From contig NZ_JAUEPH010000001.1 in assembly GCF_030403435.1 (NCBI RefSeq), positions 372,001 through 436,000 on the forward strand: DNA of 64,000 bases, written 5' to 3'. Of this stretch, positions 10,801-19,100 are shown piece by piece. Numbering within the stretch: the first letter of the stretch is position 1; each line of letters starts with the position of its first letter. A model generated the notes under the pieces. That model worked only from the letters and a program-made list of their open reading frames with translations, was not told the DNA's origin and searched no databases. The position numbers and the translations under genes were made by a program. This DNA is from Algoriphagus sediminis. GTDB lineage: Bacteria > Bacteroidota > Bacteroidia > Cytophagales > Cyclobacteriaceae.

Positions 10801-11990
10801 TTAGAAACCGCTTGGCAAGAGATGGGCTGATAGCCCCGAGTTCTGAATTGACACAGCCTTTCACCCAAAATAGAGGAGTTAATTTGGGACTGACGAGTAT
10901 TGTAGAACCCTTCCAGGATTTCAGAATTACCTTAAATGCAGATAAACGCGAAACTGGAGATTACAGGGAAATTTTCCGAAATTCCATGGATAATCCCGGT
11001 GAATATGTTTCTATAAGTCCGAATAGAATATCCTCCTATTCGATCACTACAATCATGATCGGAACAACATTCTCCGGTATTGACGAAGAAAATAACTCAC
11101 CCCTCTTTGATCAATTTGAAGTGAACAGAGCCATTATTAAAGGTAGACTGGATGCCGAAGTGAGTGGTGGTGAGTATGGAATCAATGGACAGGATGTACT
11201 TATTCCATCCTTCCTAGCAGCATATCGAGGGCAGGATGCGGAAGAGGTGAACTTAAACCCCTTCCCGAAAACTCCTTTGCCAAACTGGCGAATTGACTAC
11301 AGAGGTCTATCCAGATTAAAAGGTTTGAGTGATATTTTCACCAGCATAAATATTCAGCACGGCTACACATCCTCCTATAATGCGAGTAACTTCAGCAATT
11401 CTCTTCAATATCAGCGGGGTCTTGAGTTATTCAATTCATTGCAGAATATCCCTTTACCGAATGAAGTCAATGAGACGGGCCAGTTCATTCCGGTGTATGT
11501 ATTAAATGACGTGGTTTTGTCCGAACGGTTTTCTCCACTTATTGGTATTGATGTCTTAACCAAGGATAGACTGAACGTGGCAGTATTGTACAATCGTGAG
11601 AGAAACCTTGGAATGAACTTCTCAAATTCGCAGATCACAGAGCAAAAAAGCTCCGATTTTGGTATCAACATTGGATATACCAAAGCAGGCGTTCGGGTAC
11701 CGTTTAAGATTCGTGGACAGCAGGCCATCTTAAAAAATGATCTTACGCTAAGGATGGATGCCAAAGTTGTGAATACCACTCAAATTCAGAGGAAAATAGA
11801 TGAGGGTAGTACAATTACAAATGGCAACTTGAACATCCAAATACGGCCTACTGCCACTTACATTGTTAATCAAAACCTAAGTGTGACATTATATTTTGAT
11901 CGAACCATCAATGACCCAAAGGTAACTACTGCCTTCCGTCGCTCCTCTACGGCCTTTGGTGGACAAGTTAGATTTAATTTATCCCAATAG
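4860..11990 (+). CDS. sprA: Type IX secretion outer-membrane translocon SprA/Sov
   Basis: At 2376 residues this is the largest gene in the window, close to the roughly 2400-2500 of known SprA/Sov. SprA forms the giant single-chain outer-membrane barrel through which T9SS cargo (gliding adhesins, secreted enzymes) leaves the cell, with PorV as a partner. An N-terminal signal (hydrophobic core FILFGLLLAY, cleavage near SEAQ, residue 37) and long runs of alternating beta-strand sequence fit a secreted barrel protein. The only start giving the full signal peptide is TTG at 4860, because a stop (TAA, the ruvA terminator) lies in frame 15 bases upstream and no ATG precedes the hydrophobic core. The gene ends in NLSQ just before the gcvH promoter. 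Confidence 0.95.
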   Translation: MNFWKLLTFRRRWFFSIWLKCFILFGLLLAYNTSEAQDTQTDTIPSKLDSLNERRSSPSFLLWNSLKTNPLFPYQNPFLRPRSPFLPSPLTQQNIKVEIDSTLRYRIIDEYDSNRVGNEQEYDFELFSKTQEYKVRQDYWNTRARGGDGESAVEGRGLIPPLTVSPSFDRIFGGSEISIVPTGYVNLDFGAIFRRIDNPTLPIRQQQNGGFNFDQQIQMAVNGSLGEKVNIGANFDSNNSFDFQNQLKLEYDGFEEDILQKVEIGNVSMPVQNRLIQGAQNLFGVKTQLQFGKLNVTAVASTQRGRRDNLVIDANGQGRTFDIQASQYDENRHFFLSHFFRDNYERWLRGLPQVLSGVNVTRIEVYIMNRASNTETLRNFAAFLDLGEGRVIANPSNPNIGPGNPNSPASNGANSLYGNISSNPAFRPFDTGSRAMESALGIRKGVDFEQINGARKLQETEYFFNPQLGYLSLFRKLQNDEVLAVSYEYTYNGQVYKVGELTEDYQDRAEDELIFMKLLRPARINTRIPTWDLMMKNVYNLNSSQILREGFQLQVIYRDDRTGLDNPSLLEGENVKDVPLIRLTGLDNLNPQNDPAPDGNFDYVEGLTMISNRGLLIFPVLEPFGSNLAKEFLPSEVVLKDKFVYDTLYQTTQADAELVTRLNKYFIKGRLTSGSASEIKLPGLNISPGSVIVQAGNIPLTEGVDYTIDYNSGRLVIINDAILQSGKQVSISFEKADLVSFQTRSLLGTRLDYLASDKLNVGGTFLYLNERPNVTRIATGSETLRNSLWGLDANYNDESRWLTKLADALPFTDTKETSVVQVSGEFAHLIPGTSNSVDGDPASYIDDFEAAITPFGLGGAANQNWKLGSTPATPTNKFDKSNQTEDNLGFAYKRARIAWYNIDIIFYLESGPGVPTNITSEDRRNHYVRRVIPQEIFPQQDRDVIITPEPLFELAYFPSERGMFNYNPDLNFNGLLQDPESNYGAITRAITTEVDFDRTNIEYLEFWLMDPFIEGENGRVLDGIFNENNTTGGKIFFNLGDIAEDVMRDGSHAFENGLPADGDPSETLENEWGRITREQFLLPAFDNSEESRVNQDVGLDGLRNDLEADYFRQRYLDRINVSQDALNNILQDVSADRFEYYLNEEFDNQDLKILERYKKFNGMEGNTPVTQNENLPYTPTGTNKPDNEDLNTDNTINELENYYEYEIDIRPGNLVVGQNYIVDKTTHNENGDNIDWYLFRIPVRQPDRVQGDITGFKSIRWIRTYLTDFEQPVVLRMANFRMIGSQWRVFQESLFEKGFFEIPEPDNSNVTVDVVSIEENSQGSDTESPYVLPPGINRDRDNTSTVERRLNEQSLRVCVEDLGARDARAVFRNISQDIVQFERIKMFLHADSEDAIDGEITAFLRMGTDYTDNYYEIEVPLTITPRGTRDPRAIWPLENEIDIAIQEIVGVKVERDNNQVPQNLPFSQQIRQYNVTVVGRPELSQIQGMMIGVRNPGTGIGGSRSICIWANELRVTGFTKSNGWAANAFVNAKIADVAVVSASVRHNSIGFGGLETRLSQRSREAITQYDISTNVDVDRLLPEALGISIPMYFSVANSTTRPEYDPLNPDVPFEVALGKFETDADRDAYRQLALDQTNRKNISFANVRKIKTNPEAKSHFYDLSNFSFSYSYGVVKQTNAQIQDYTFKTYNGNITYNYPLKPLVIEPFKNSNWFSSPNLRFLKEFNLNLAPTNVLARLDIDRRLLRSQYRNDQLSTSGVDPLFQKSFFMNRFYSLNWDLSRSLRVDYTGTVMAVVDEPQGDLDTEAKQDSVRNNAWNFGRRTNYNHRVSINYKLPFDKSNVTDWISADYRYNTTYTWLTGAIGQRDTLGNSIQNTREQSLIGKIDFMKLYNKNKKLAALNAPKRPGIPGRSTVSAEDTIGTPFSNKLLKFLMMVKDLNFNYGVIEGTFLPGYMPNTGLLGMDRAFQNPGLAFLFGSQDPSIRNRLARDGLIAPSSELTQPFTQNRGVNLGLTSIVEPFQDFRITLNADKRETGDYREIFRNSMDNPGEYVSISPNRISSYSITTIMIGTTFSGIDEENNSPLFDQFEVNRAIIKGRLDAEVSGGEYGINGQDVLIPSFLAAYRGQDAEEVNLNPFPKTPLPNWRIDYRGLSRLKGLSDIFTSINIQHGYTSSYNASNFSNSLQYQRGLELFNSLQNIPLPNEVNETGQFIPVYVLNDVVLSERFSPLIGIDVLTKDRLNVAVLYNRERNLGMNFSNSQITEQKSSDFGINIGYTKAGVRVPFKIRGQQAILKNDLTLRMDAKVVNTTQIQRKIDEGSTITNGNLNIQIRPTATYIVNQNLSVTLYFDRTINDPKVTTAFRRSSTAFGGQVRFNLSQ

Positions 11991-12014
11991 ATTTCATCCT
12001 ATTTTTAATCCTTA

Positions 12015-12022
12015 TATTTTTG
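12015..12022 (+). promoter_or_regulatory. Bacteroidota -7 element before gcvH
   Basis: TATTTTTG matches TAnnTTTG and lies 21 bases before the gcvH ATG. A clear TTG element at -33 is not seen, so this is a moderate candidate. It suggests gcvH is transcribed independently of the sprA operon. Confidence 0.4.
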
Positions 12023-12043
12023 AACCGTTTTAAAAATTGAAAA

Positions 12044-12421
12044 ATGAATTTTCCAGAAAATTTAAAGTACACAGAAGACCACGAGTGGGTCAAAATAGAT
12101 GGTGATGTAGCCACCATTGGTATCACTGAATTTGCAGCCGGTGAATTGGGAGATATCGTTTACTTAGAAGTAGAAACTGTCGGTGACACGCTAGATAGTG
12201 GTGAAGTTTTTGGCTCCGTAGAAGCGGTTAAGACTGTTTCTGACCTTTTCATGCCCATCAGTGGTGAGATTCTTGAACTGAACGAAGAACTTGAAGACAA
12301 TCCGGAATTAGTAAATGATTCGCCATATGAATCAGGCTGGATGATCAAGGTTAAAATCACCGGAGATCTTCCTGACAACCTTCTTACTTCTGAACAATAC
12401 GCTGAATTAGTAGGCAAGTAA
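12044..12421 (+). CDS. gcvH: Glycine cleavage system H protein
   Basis: 125 residues. H protein carries the lipoyl arm that shuttles the aminomethyl group between the P, T and L proteins of glycine cleavage. The lipoylated lysine is visible as Lys63 in [12 protein letters not shown], and the N-terminal YTEDHEWVK stretch is typical. No gcvP or gcvT lies nearby. The next gene begins 1 base after the stop, so the two are cotranscribed. The gcvH-vanZ-tonB order downstream of sprA is, as I recall, seen in other Bacteroidota such as Flavobacterium. Confidence 0.96.
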   Translation: MNFPENLKYTEDHEWVKIDGDVATIGITEFAAGELGDIVYLEVETVGDTLDSGEVFGSVEAVKTVSDLFMPISGEILELNEELEDNPELVNDSPYESGWMIKVKITGDLPDNLLTSEQYAELVGK

Positions 12422-12422
12422 A

Positions 12423-12779
12423 ATGTTCAGATTAATTCTGGGAGTTACATGGCTTGTTGTTTTATTATTTGCAATGCTGACTCCTGGAGATAAATTTCCA
12501 GAAGTAGATTATTTCAGTTTTCAGGACAAATTAATCCACGTTATTTGTTTTGGTATCCTGAGCTTTATTTGGGCTGGAATAAAAGAGCCCATTTTTCAAA
12601 ATAATCGAACTGGTCGTAGGCTTAATTTCCTGATTTTCGGTTTACTACTTGGACTAGTCTTAGAGCTAGCGCAAACCCAAGTACCAAATCGAACGTTCGA
12701 TATTTATGACATAGCCGCTAATATCTTAGGGGGAGGACTTGGAATTTTGACATATTTAAACATCTCCAAGTCCGAATAG
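12423..12779 (+). CDS. VanZ-like small membrane protein
   Basis: 118 residues with about four hydrophobic segments, including the N-terminal ILGVTWLVVLLFAML and FLIFGLLLGLVLELAQ. The motifs DKLIHVICFG and LELAQ..VPNRTFDIYDIAANILGG are characteristic of VanZ-like proteins: the Asp-Lys-x-x-His pair, and the R-x-x-D-x-x-D-x-x-x-N pattern before the last helix. The family is named for a teicoplanin-resistance protein, but its biochemical role is unknown and resistance should not be assumed. It is cotranscribed with gcvH. Confidence 0.8.
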   Translation: MFRLILGVTWLVVLLFAMLTPGDKFPEVDYFSFQDKLIHVICFGILSFIWAGIKEPIFQNNRTGRRLNFLIFGLLLGLVLELAQTQVPNRTFDIYDIAANILGGGLGILTYLNISKSE

Positions 12780-12781
12780 TA

Positions 12782-12812
12782 TTGGATAACTGATCAAATA
12801 TCGTTAATCTTG
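12782..12812 (+). promoter_or_regulatory. Candidate tonB promoter
   Basis: TTG (12782-12784), a 20-nt spacer, then TAATCTTG (12805-12812), one mismatch from TAnnTTTG. It lies 46 bases before the tonB ATG. Confidence 0.4.
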
Positions 12813-12858
12813 TAAGTCTAGTTCTTAATATAATTGTAAAACTCAACCAAAATTCGTC

Positions 12859-13533
12859 ATGGAAGCAAAAAAGACTCCAAGCGCTGATCTGGCAAACAAG
12901 ACAGGAATGTTCCTGAACTTGGGATTAGCCATAGCTGTGGGTGCGTCACTTGCAGCCTTCGAATGGAAGTCATTTGATGATGGTGCTCTTAAGGACCTCG
13001 GAATGGTGACTGATAACTTCGAAGAGCTATTAGATATACCTATTACTGAACAACCGCCGCCACCACCACCACCAGTGGAGCAGCCAATTATTCAGGAGAT
13101 TCCAGATGAGGTTGAGATTGAAGAAAAAATTGAAGTTAACTTTGATGTTGACGTTCAGGAAGAGACGGTAATCGAAGAGGTCGTTATCGCTGAAGCTCCT
13201 GTAGAGGAGAAAGCTGACGAAATTTTTGACGTGGTAGAAACCCAGCCAAATCCTCCAGGAGGAATGTCAGGCTGGAATGAATATTTGAGAAAGAATTTGA
13301 AATACCCTACCCAGGCTAGAAGAATGGGTATCGAAGGAACAGTTATCGTGGTTTTCGTTGTTAACGTAGATGGATCTATCCAAGACGTTGATGTTTTGAG
13401 AGGTATCGGCGGAGGTTGTGATGATGAAGCCATTCGAGTAGTAGAAAATGCCCCTAAATGGGAGCCTGGTAAGCAAAGAGGGAAGCCAGTAAGAACTAGG
13501 ATGAGATTACCGATTAGATTTAAATTGAGCTAA
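12859..13533 (+). CDS. Energy transducer TonB
   Basis: 224 residues. One transmembrane helix near residues 17-35 (LNLGLAIAVGASLAAF) is followed by a proline run and an acidic Glu/Val-rich periplasmic linker (about 58-125). The TonB C-terminal domain lies at about 135-224 (YLRKNLKYPTQARRMGIEGTV, then GCDDEAIRVVENAPKW). TonB passes proton-motive energy from ExbB/ExbD to outer-membrane transporters. No exbBD lies nearby. It is followed by a strong terminator. Bacteroidota encode many TonB paralogues, so the partner receptor cannot be told from sequence. Confidence 0.92.
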   Translation: MEAKKTPSADLANKTGMFLNLGLAIAVGASLAAFEWKSFDDGALKDLGMVTDNFEELLDIPITEQPPPPPPPVEQPIIQEIPDEVEIEEKIEVNFDVDVQEETVIEEVVIAEAPVEEKADEIFDVVETQPNPPGGMSGWNEYLRKNLKYPTQARRMGIEGTVIVVFVVNVDGSIQDVDVLRGIGGGCDDEAIRVVENAPKWEPGKQRGKPVRTRMRLPIRFKLS

Positions 13534-13552
13534 TCCAAAAATAAAAAAGAGA

Positions 13553-13577
13553 GGGTCTGAATTCAGACCCTTTTTTT
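13553..13577 (+). terminator. Rho-independent terminator after tonB
   Basis: The perfect inverted repeat GGGTCTGAATTCAGACCC is followed by seven T residues. It starts 20 bases after the tonB stop. Confidence 0.9.
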
Positions 13578-13617
13578 ATGCCCATAATTTCATTGCTGAT
13601 GAACCCGAGCTATTTTC

Positions 13618-13644
13618 AAGCTAGAATTTATTAGATTCTAGCTT
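13618..13644. repeat. Perfect 10-bp inverted repeat before the deacylase gene
   Basis: AAGCTAGAAT and ATTCTAGCTT pair perfectly around a 7-nt loop and are followed by TCTTTTG. It lies 30 bases before the start at 13675. It could be a second terminator, an operator, or an mRNA leader hairpin. Confidence 0.6.
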
Positions 13645-13674
13645 TCTTTTGTTAAACGGAAAATCCATTGTGAA

Positions 13675-15246
13675 ATGAAAAACCTCCTTACTCTTTTCGG
13701 CTTGATTTTATGGGTTTCATGTACATCTAACAGCTATGATCTTATAATTATTAATGCAGACGTCTATGATGGTTTGGGAAACCCTCCAGCAAAAGTTGAC
13801 ATAGCTATTTCAGATGGTGAAATCATCGAAATTGGTGATTTGGGCGAAGCAAAATCTGAAAAAATTATCGATGCCAAAGGTATGGCACTTTCGCCTGGGT
13901 TTATAGACATGCATACCCACCTCGAACCCTTAATGGATATGCCTCTGGCAGAAAGTCACGTAAGGCAGGGAGTCACCTTTGCACTGGGTGGACCTGATGG
14001 CGGTGGGCCATGGCCATTCGAATCTTATCTTGATTCTCTTGACCAAATGGAATTAGGGTTGAACGTTGGATATCTGATTGGTCATAATTCCGTAAGAAGA
14101 GCTGTTTTGGGCTTGGATGACAGGGAGCCAAATCTCCAAGAGTTGGAAGAAATGAAAGCTTCCATTGAATCCGCCATGAAAGCCGGGGCCTTCGGGATTT
14201 CAACAGGTTTAAAATACCTTCCTGGTGCCTTTTCCAAGCTTGATGAAATAATTTCCTTATCAAAAGTTGCCTCTCAAAACGGTGGGATTTATACAAGCCA
14301 TTTAAGGGAAGAAGGAGTGGGTTTAATACCAGCTGTAAAAGAGGCTATTGTTATTTCTGAGCAAGCTGATATTCCTGTGGTATTGACTCATCACAAGGCC
14401 ATTGGCGTTAGAATGTGGGGAGCCAGTAGCCAAACCTTAGCTTTGGTCGATTCGGCAAGAGCTCAAGGTCTGGATATTATGATGGATCAATACCCGTATG
14501 CTGCCAGCCATACTGGAATAAGTGTTTTAATTCCAGCCTGGGCCAGAGAAGGTGGCAAGTTTTCAGAAAGGGTTTCTGATCCTGTTTTGAAAGATAGTAT
14601 CAAAGCAGGAATCATCTGGAATATATTAAATGATCGAGGGGGAAGTGATTTAAGAAGAATCCAGTTTTCGAGGGTGAGTTGGAGGACAGAATTAGAAGGC
14701 AAAACCTTACATGACTGGTTAACCATGGAGGGAGAAGAGCCGAGTGTGGAAAACGGCGCTGAATATGTAATTAAAGCTCAACTAAACGGAGGAACAGGAA
14801 CCATCTACCATGCCATGGATGAAATGGATGTAGAAAAAATCATGGCACATCCCATGACCATGATAGGTTCAGATGGACGGCTTTCTGAACCGGGAAATGG
14901 ACACCCTCATCCTCGTGCCTATGGCACTTTCCCACGAATTCTAGGCTATTATGTACGTGAGAAGGGAGTTTTAAGTCTCGAAGAAGCAATCCATAAAATG
15001 ACTGGAATGCCAGCGCAAAGACTGGGATTGGCTAACAGAGGAATCATTAAAAAAGGAATGAAGGCTGATTTGGTGATTTTTGATCCGCAAACCGTCATAG
15101 ATAAATCTACCTTCGTAAAACCTCACCAATATCCGGTGGGTATTGAATATGTAATTATTGATGGAGTTCTAGCTTTAGAAAAAGGACAGTTTCTAGGTAG
15201 AACTCCAGGTAGATTAATTAGGAAAACTGAACTTACAGAACGTTAA
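13675..15246 (+). CDS. N-acyl-D-amino-acid deacylase family amidohydrolase, lipoprotein
   Basis: 523 residues. A lipobox (LWVSC, Cys16) predicts lipid anchoring in the envelope. The metal-binding HTH motif (FIDMHTHLEP) and the hallmark HPRAYGTFPRILGYY near residue 420 place it in the D-aminoacylase group of the amidohydrolase superfamily, which hydrolyses N-acyl-D-amino acids or related amides. Further metal-site stretches are HLREEG, LTHHKA and SDGRLSEPGNGHPHPR. Substrates might come from peptidoglycan or D-amino-acid metabolites; that is inference. The last 14 bases overlap the end of the convergent yicC gene. Confidence 0.85.
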   Translation: MKNLLTLFGLILWVSCTSNSYDLIIINADVYDGLGNPPAKVDIAISDGEIIEIGDLGEAKSEKIIDAKGMALSPGFIDMHTHLEPLMDMPLAESHVRQGVTFALGGPDGGGPWPFESYLDSLDQMELGLNVGYLIGHNSVRRAVLGLDDREPNLQELEEMKASIESAMKAGAFGISTGLKYLPGAFSKLDEIISLSKVASQNGGIYTSHLREEGVGLIPAVKEAIVISEQADIPVVLTHHKAIGVRMWGASSQTLALVDSARAQGLDIMMDQYPYAASHTGISVLIPAWAREGGKFSERVSDPVLKDSIKAGIIWNILNDRGGSDLRRIQFSRVSWRTELEGKTLHDWLTMEGEEPSVENGAEYVIKAQLNGGTGTIYHAMDEMDVEKIMAHPMTMIGSDGRLSEPGNGHPHPRAYGTFPRILGYYVREKGVLSLEEAIHKMTGMPAQRLGLANRGIIKKGMKADLVIFDPQTVIDKSTFVKPHQYPVGIEYVIIDGVLALEKGQFLGRTPGRLIRKTELTER

Positions 15247-16114
15247 GGGTTTGTTCTTTAATTTTTTCAAGTTCATCCTTCATCAGGATTACATGCTTCT
15301 GAAGCTGAGCGTCATTTGCTTTCGACCCAATAGTGTTGATTTCTCTACCCATTTCTTGTGAGATAAACCCAAGTTTTTTCCCCTGCCCCTTACCTTCTTT
15401 CATAGTCTTCTCAAAATAATCTAGATGAGTTCCTAATCTTACAATCTCTTCCGTAATATCAAGTTTTTCGAAATAGTAAATGAGCTCTTGCTCAAACCTA
15501 TTCGCATCAAATTGTTGCTCTTCCAACCACTCATCGAAGTGCCCACGAATTCGGCTTTTTATCTTCTCGACCCTCTCTCCTTCGAGTCCCTTTACCGCAT
15601 CAAGACCCTCTCGAATGGTCCCTACGTTTTCACTTAATTTTACCTCCAATGCCTTTCCTTCATCTTCCCTAAAGGATGCACATGCTGAAAGAGCCTCCTT
15701 GATCACCTCTAATATTTGCACCCATTCAGACTCGAGATCTTCTGAATCAGAAGCAATATTCGTGGTTACATTGGGACTCTGCAGTGCCATTTTGAATATT
15801 TCAGAACTACTATCTCCTACCTCAACAGCTAGTTCCTTATACTTATTATAATAGGTTTTGAAAAGTTCTTCGTCAATTTGAACAGGAAGCTGTCCGGAAC
15901 TTTTGGAAGTAATATCGAGACTTATAGCTACTTTACCCCTCTCAAGAGTATTTTGAACTATGTTCCTTACCTCTTTTTCCTTTTCTGAGAACTGCCTTGG
16001 AGCCCGAAAAGAAAAATCCAGAAATTTAGAATTAAGAGTCTTTACTTCAACATTTATGGATAACTGCTCATTTTCTAAGCTGGCATTTCCATAACCAGTC
16101 ATGGATTTGATCAT
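15233..16114 (-). CDS. YicC/YloC family endoribonuclease
   Basis: 293 residues, standard for YicC. The start MIKSMTGYGNASLE (MTGYG signature) and the C-terminal block EMGREINTIGSKAND are diagnostic. Family members studied in E. coli and B. subtilis are endoribonucleases acting in RNA turnover. It is the last gene of the minus-strand operon that begins at 20504, 16 bp after the preceding gene. Its tail overlaps the deacylase tail by 14 bases. Confidence 0.94.
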   Translation of the reverse strand: MIKSMTGYGNASLENEQLSINVEVKTLNSKFLDFSFRAPRQFSEKEKEVRNIVQNTLERGKVAISLDITSKSSGQLPVQIDEELFKTYYNKYKELAVEVGDSSSEIFKMALQSPNVTTNIASDSEDLESEWVQILEVIKEALSACASFREDEGKALEVKLSENVGTIREGLDAVKGLEGERVEKIKSRIRGHFDEWLEEQQFDANRFEQELIYYFEKLDITEEIVRLGTHLDYFEKTMKEGKGQGKKLGFISQEMGREINTIGSKANDAQLQKHVILMKDELEKIKEQTLNVL

Positions 16115-16130
16115 TCTTGTAAAGTTTGGA

Positions 16131-19100
16131 TTAAAAATTAAAACCTAAGGTCACATAATACCTCATGTTTTCCCGCTCATAATTTCTAACGGGCCGCGCC
16201 ATATCAAACTTCACATAATAATTCAAAAGCACTGTTCTCAATCCAGCTCCATAACTCTGTAGCCATGGGTTGTTAAAATTGTTCAGCGTTATCTCGAAAG
16301 GAGAACCTTCGGTATCAATTATTTCAGTGTTTTGATCATTCACTCTCTCCCAAGGTGCAGCATCATTCCATGCTGATCCTATATCATAAAATCCTACAAG
16401 CTGAAAGTTTCTCACAAAGTTGGAGGTAATATTTCCTCTAGTGAGATAAGAGAAAATAGGAATTCGAAGCTCAGTCGTAAATGTGATCACATTTCTTCCT
16501 CGAATTTCATCGTAATCATATCCCCTTAAATCCACAAAATCAGCAAAGAGTATGTTTGAATTTTCTGCCCCTGTTGGATTTCTAACTGGTGAGGCCTCAG
16601 GACGGTTTGATGGAGGATTGTAAAATTCATTGAATAGCCAGTTATCCATACCACCTACCAAATAGGATTGAGGATTTCTTCCCATGAATGAACCTACATA
16701 AAGCTTAGAAGCAAGGATTATATTCTTATGAATCTTCTGATAGTTTCTCAAGTCCAAATAGAACTGACTGAAAGAGCGATCAGCATGATTCAAACCTTGA
16801 TAATGCATAAAGCCTACCTTCCCTTTAATACCGGCTGGTGTATAAAGCCCGATTTGCTCAGTTCTATCAAATACCAATTCTGCTTTACCTCCAATATAAT
16901 TCACATCAAAGCGATTTTGCTCCGGTACCTGCCCAAGGATCAAAGAATCAGGGTTTAAATTAAAATATTGAGTTTTAGCAACAAAAGGGGCTAAAGTGAA
17001 TCTAGTGTTTATGTTAAATGGGTAGGAAACTCCGAGCTCCACCTTGGTCAGAGCATATCTCTGGAAGGTAATATCACCTTCATCTACTTCGATGGTTCTT
17101 CTATCGAATCTAGCTCTGAAGTCCAGTCTACTTTTTAAGTATTCATATTCAAAGAAAATATCTCCACCTGATCTAAAATCAAGCGTAGTCATGATGCCTC
17201 CATAAAATGAATGATTATCCAAAAGATCGGTCATCTTTCCAGTAAGCATAATACCAAATCCCCTAAGTGGGTCTACTACAAATCGGGTATTTATATTATT
17301 CGTGAAAAATTGGGGTTCCATGCGCCTTGGACCCACCACTCTTTTTCTTAAGCTCTGTCTCCTAAAAGTTTCAAGCAAATTAATCTTATTACTACTATCA
17401 ACAGTTCTTTCCCTATCTAAAACCGGGTTTGGAAGGGAGTCGAAAGTATAATTATCAGTATCAATTCCTCCCTTATTCTCAAATCTTAATCGATCTACAT
17501 TTATAGATGAACTTCGATTGACATTGGCAGTAGTATCCACCTTCATAGCCTCTGGAATTCCCAAATCTTCAGTGGGTGGGATAACAGTTGCCTGCTCTTC
17601 TAATTCCTCTTGTTTTTGTTGTTCTTCAAGTCTTCGCCTCATAGCTATCCTCTCATTTAAGTCCTTGGCTTGCGCCAATTGAACCCTTGGAGTACTTGGG
17701 GTAAATTGATCAGCCGCTGAAAACCCTTCCACTACCACGAAGCTTTGCCTTCCATCTCTTATAGAATAGGCCACCTTGTTCATCCGACCTGTAACATCAA
17801 AGACCTCTATACTTTTGTCAAAACCTGATATTTGGCTTGATACATTGGTCCCCAAGCTTAATCTCATCAAATTATTTACACCACTCAGGTCGCTTAGAAA
17901 AATAATTGAATTTGCGTTTAGCTTCTCCGGCCTAATATTTTTACTTGCAGTATTCGTCAGCTGGGTCGTAACCATGGAATCCCCAACATCTAACCTGTAT
18001 AGATTATAGATGTCCGGCAGGTCTTCCATCTTTAGGTTTTTATCATTTATGGAGTCAGGAAGAGATGTGAAATTGGAGGAATAAATTATGGTCGAATCAT
18101 TCAGAAAAGTTGGGGTGATGTAATCAAAACGATCGTTTGTCAGTCGACGTCCAGCCCCTCTAGTATTTAAAGTATAAATATCCGACTTACCATTCGAGAT
18201 TGCTGAAAGCACCATATTATTTCCGGTGCTGTTAAAATCAAGGCTAAGTATCTGGGTAATATTTCTGAGGAAAATTTTATCCTGATTTGTACCGTCTATT
18301 GATCTCAATCGAAGAGTGGTAAAACCACGTTTGAAGGATGCTATCGCCACGTTGGCTGAATCCCTCCATGCAATTACTGGGGATATGAAGTTTGGATTCT
18401 GATCCTCGTATGTGGCTCCTCCACGATAAATGATGGTTTCATCACCACTGGAAAGGTCCCTTACGACCACCTTATATTTACCCCCGTTGTTTAATACATA
18501 AGCCAAATTCAGTCCATCTGGACTGAACTCAATATCACTGATAGCCCCAATAACCCTTGGAGACGTCTCTACAAAAGCCCGATCGGAATCTACCGTTTGG
18601 AAAGTACTAAAAACCTGCTTGTTAATGTTAGTATAATATTCCCTCCACTGACTTTTGAAAGTTTCGAAATTAAGTCCTACCGTATTTGCAATGCTATTTT
18701 CCTCATTTCTATTTATTCTTGAGAGATTAAGAATACTGGAAATATATCGGCGACCATATTTCTCGGCTATGTAGTTCCAAACAGATTGGCCCACAAGAGC
18801 AGCTTCTCTTTGCTTCAACTTTAAAAGCTTCGGATCCTCTTCTTCTGCGAAATAATGCCTTGCGTAGTCGTCCATCTCACGACTCCAGCCTTTAGCCAGA
18901 TATAAGGCAACCCCATCTAAATACCACTCCGGAAAGCTATTGATCAGATTTGATTGAAAAGCATCGGCGACTGAGGAGCCATAGAGCATTTCCTCAATAA
19001 TGACTTTTGAAGTTGCGAATATTAAGTCCTCCTTAAATAAATCAATATGTCCTTTGTAGGATACTTCAGCAATTAATCTATTAAAAGTGGTCTGCCCATC

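Noticed and set aside
12423..12779. Glycopeptide resistance from the VanZ-like gene
   Set aside because: VanZ-like proteins are widespread with unknown roles, and no van genes accompany it.
15480..15851. 123-codon frame opposite yicC
   Set aside because: Ser-rich mirror of the yicC codons; yicC itself is clearly the real gene.
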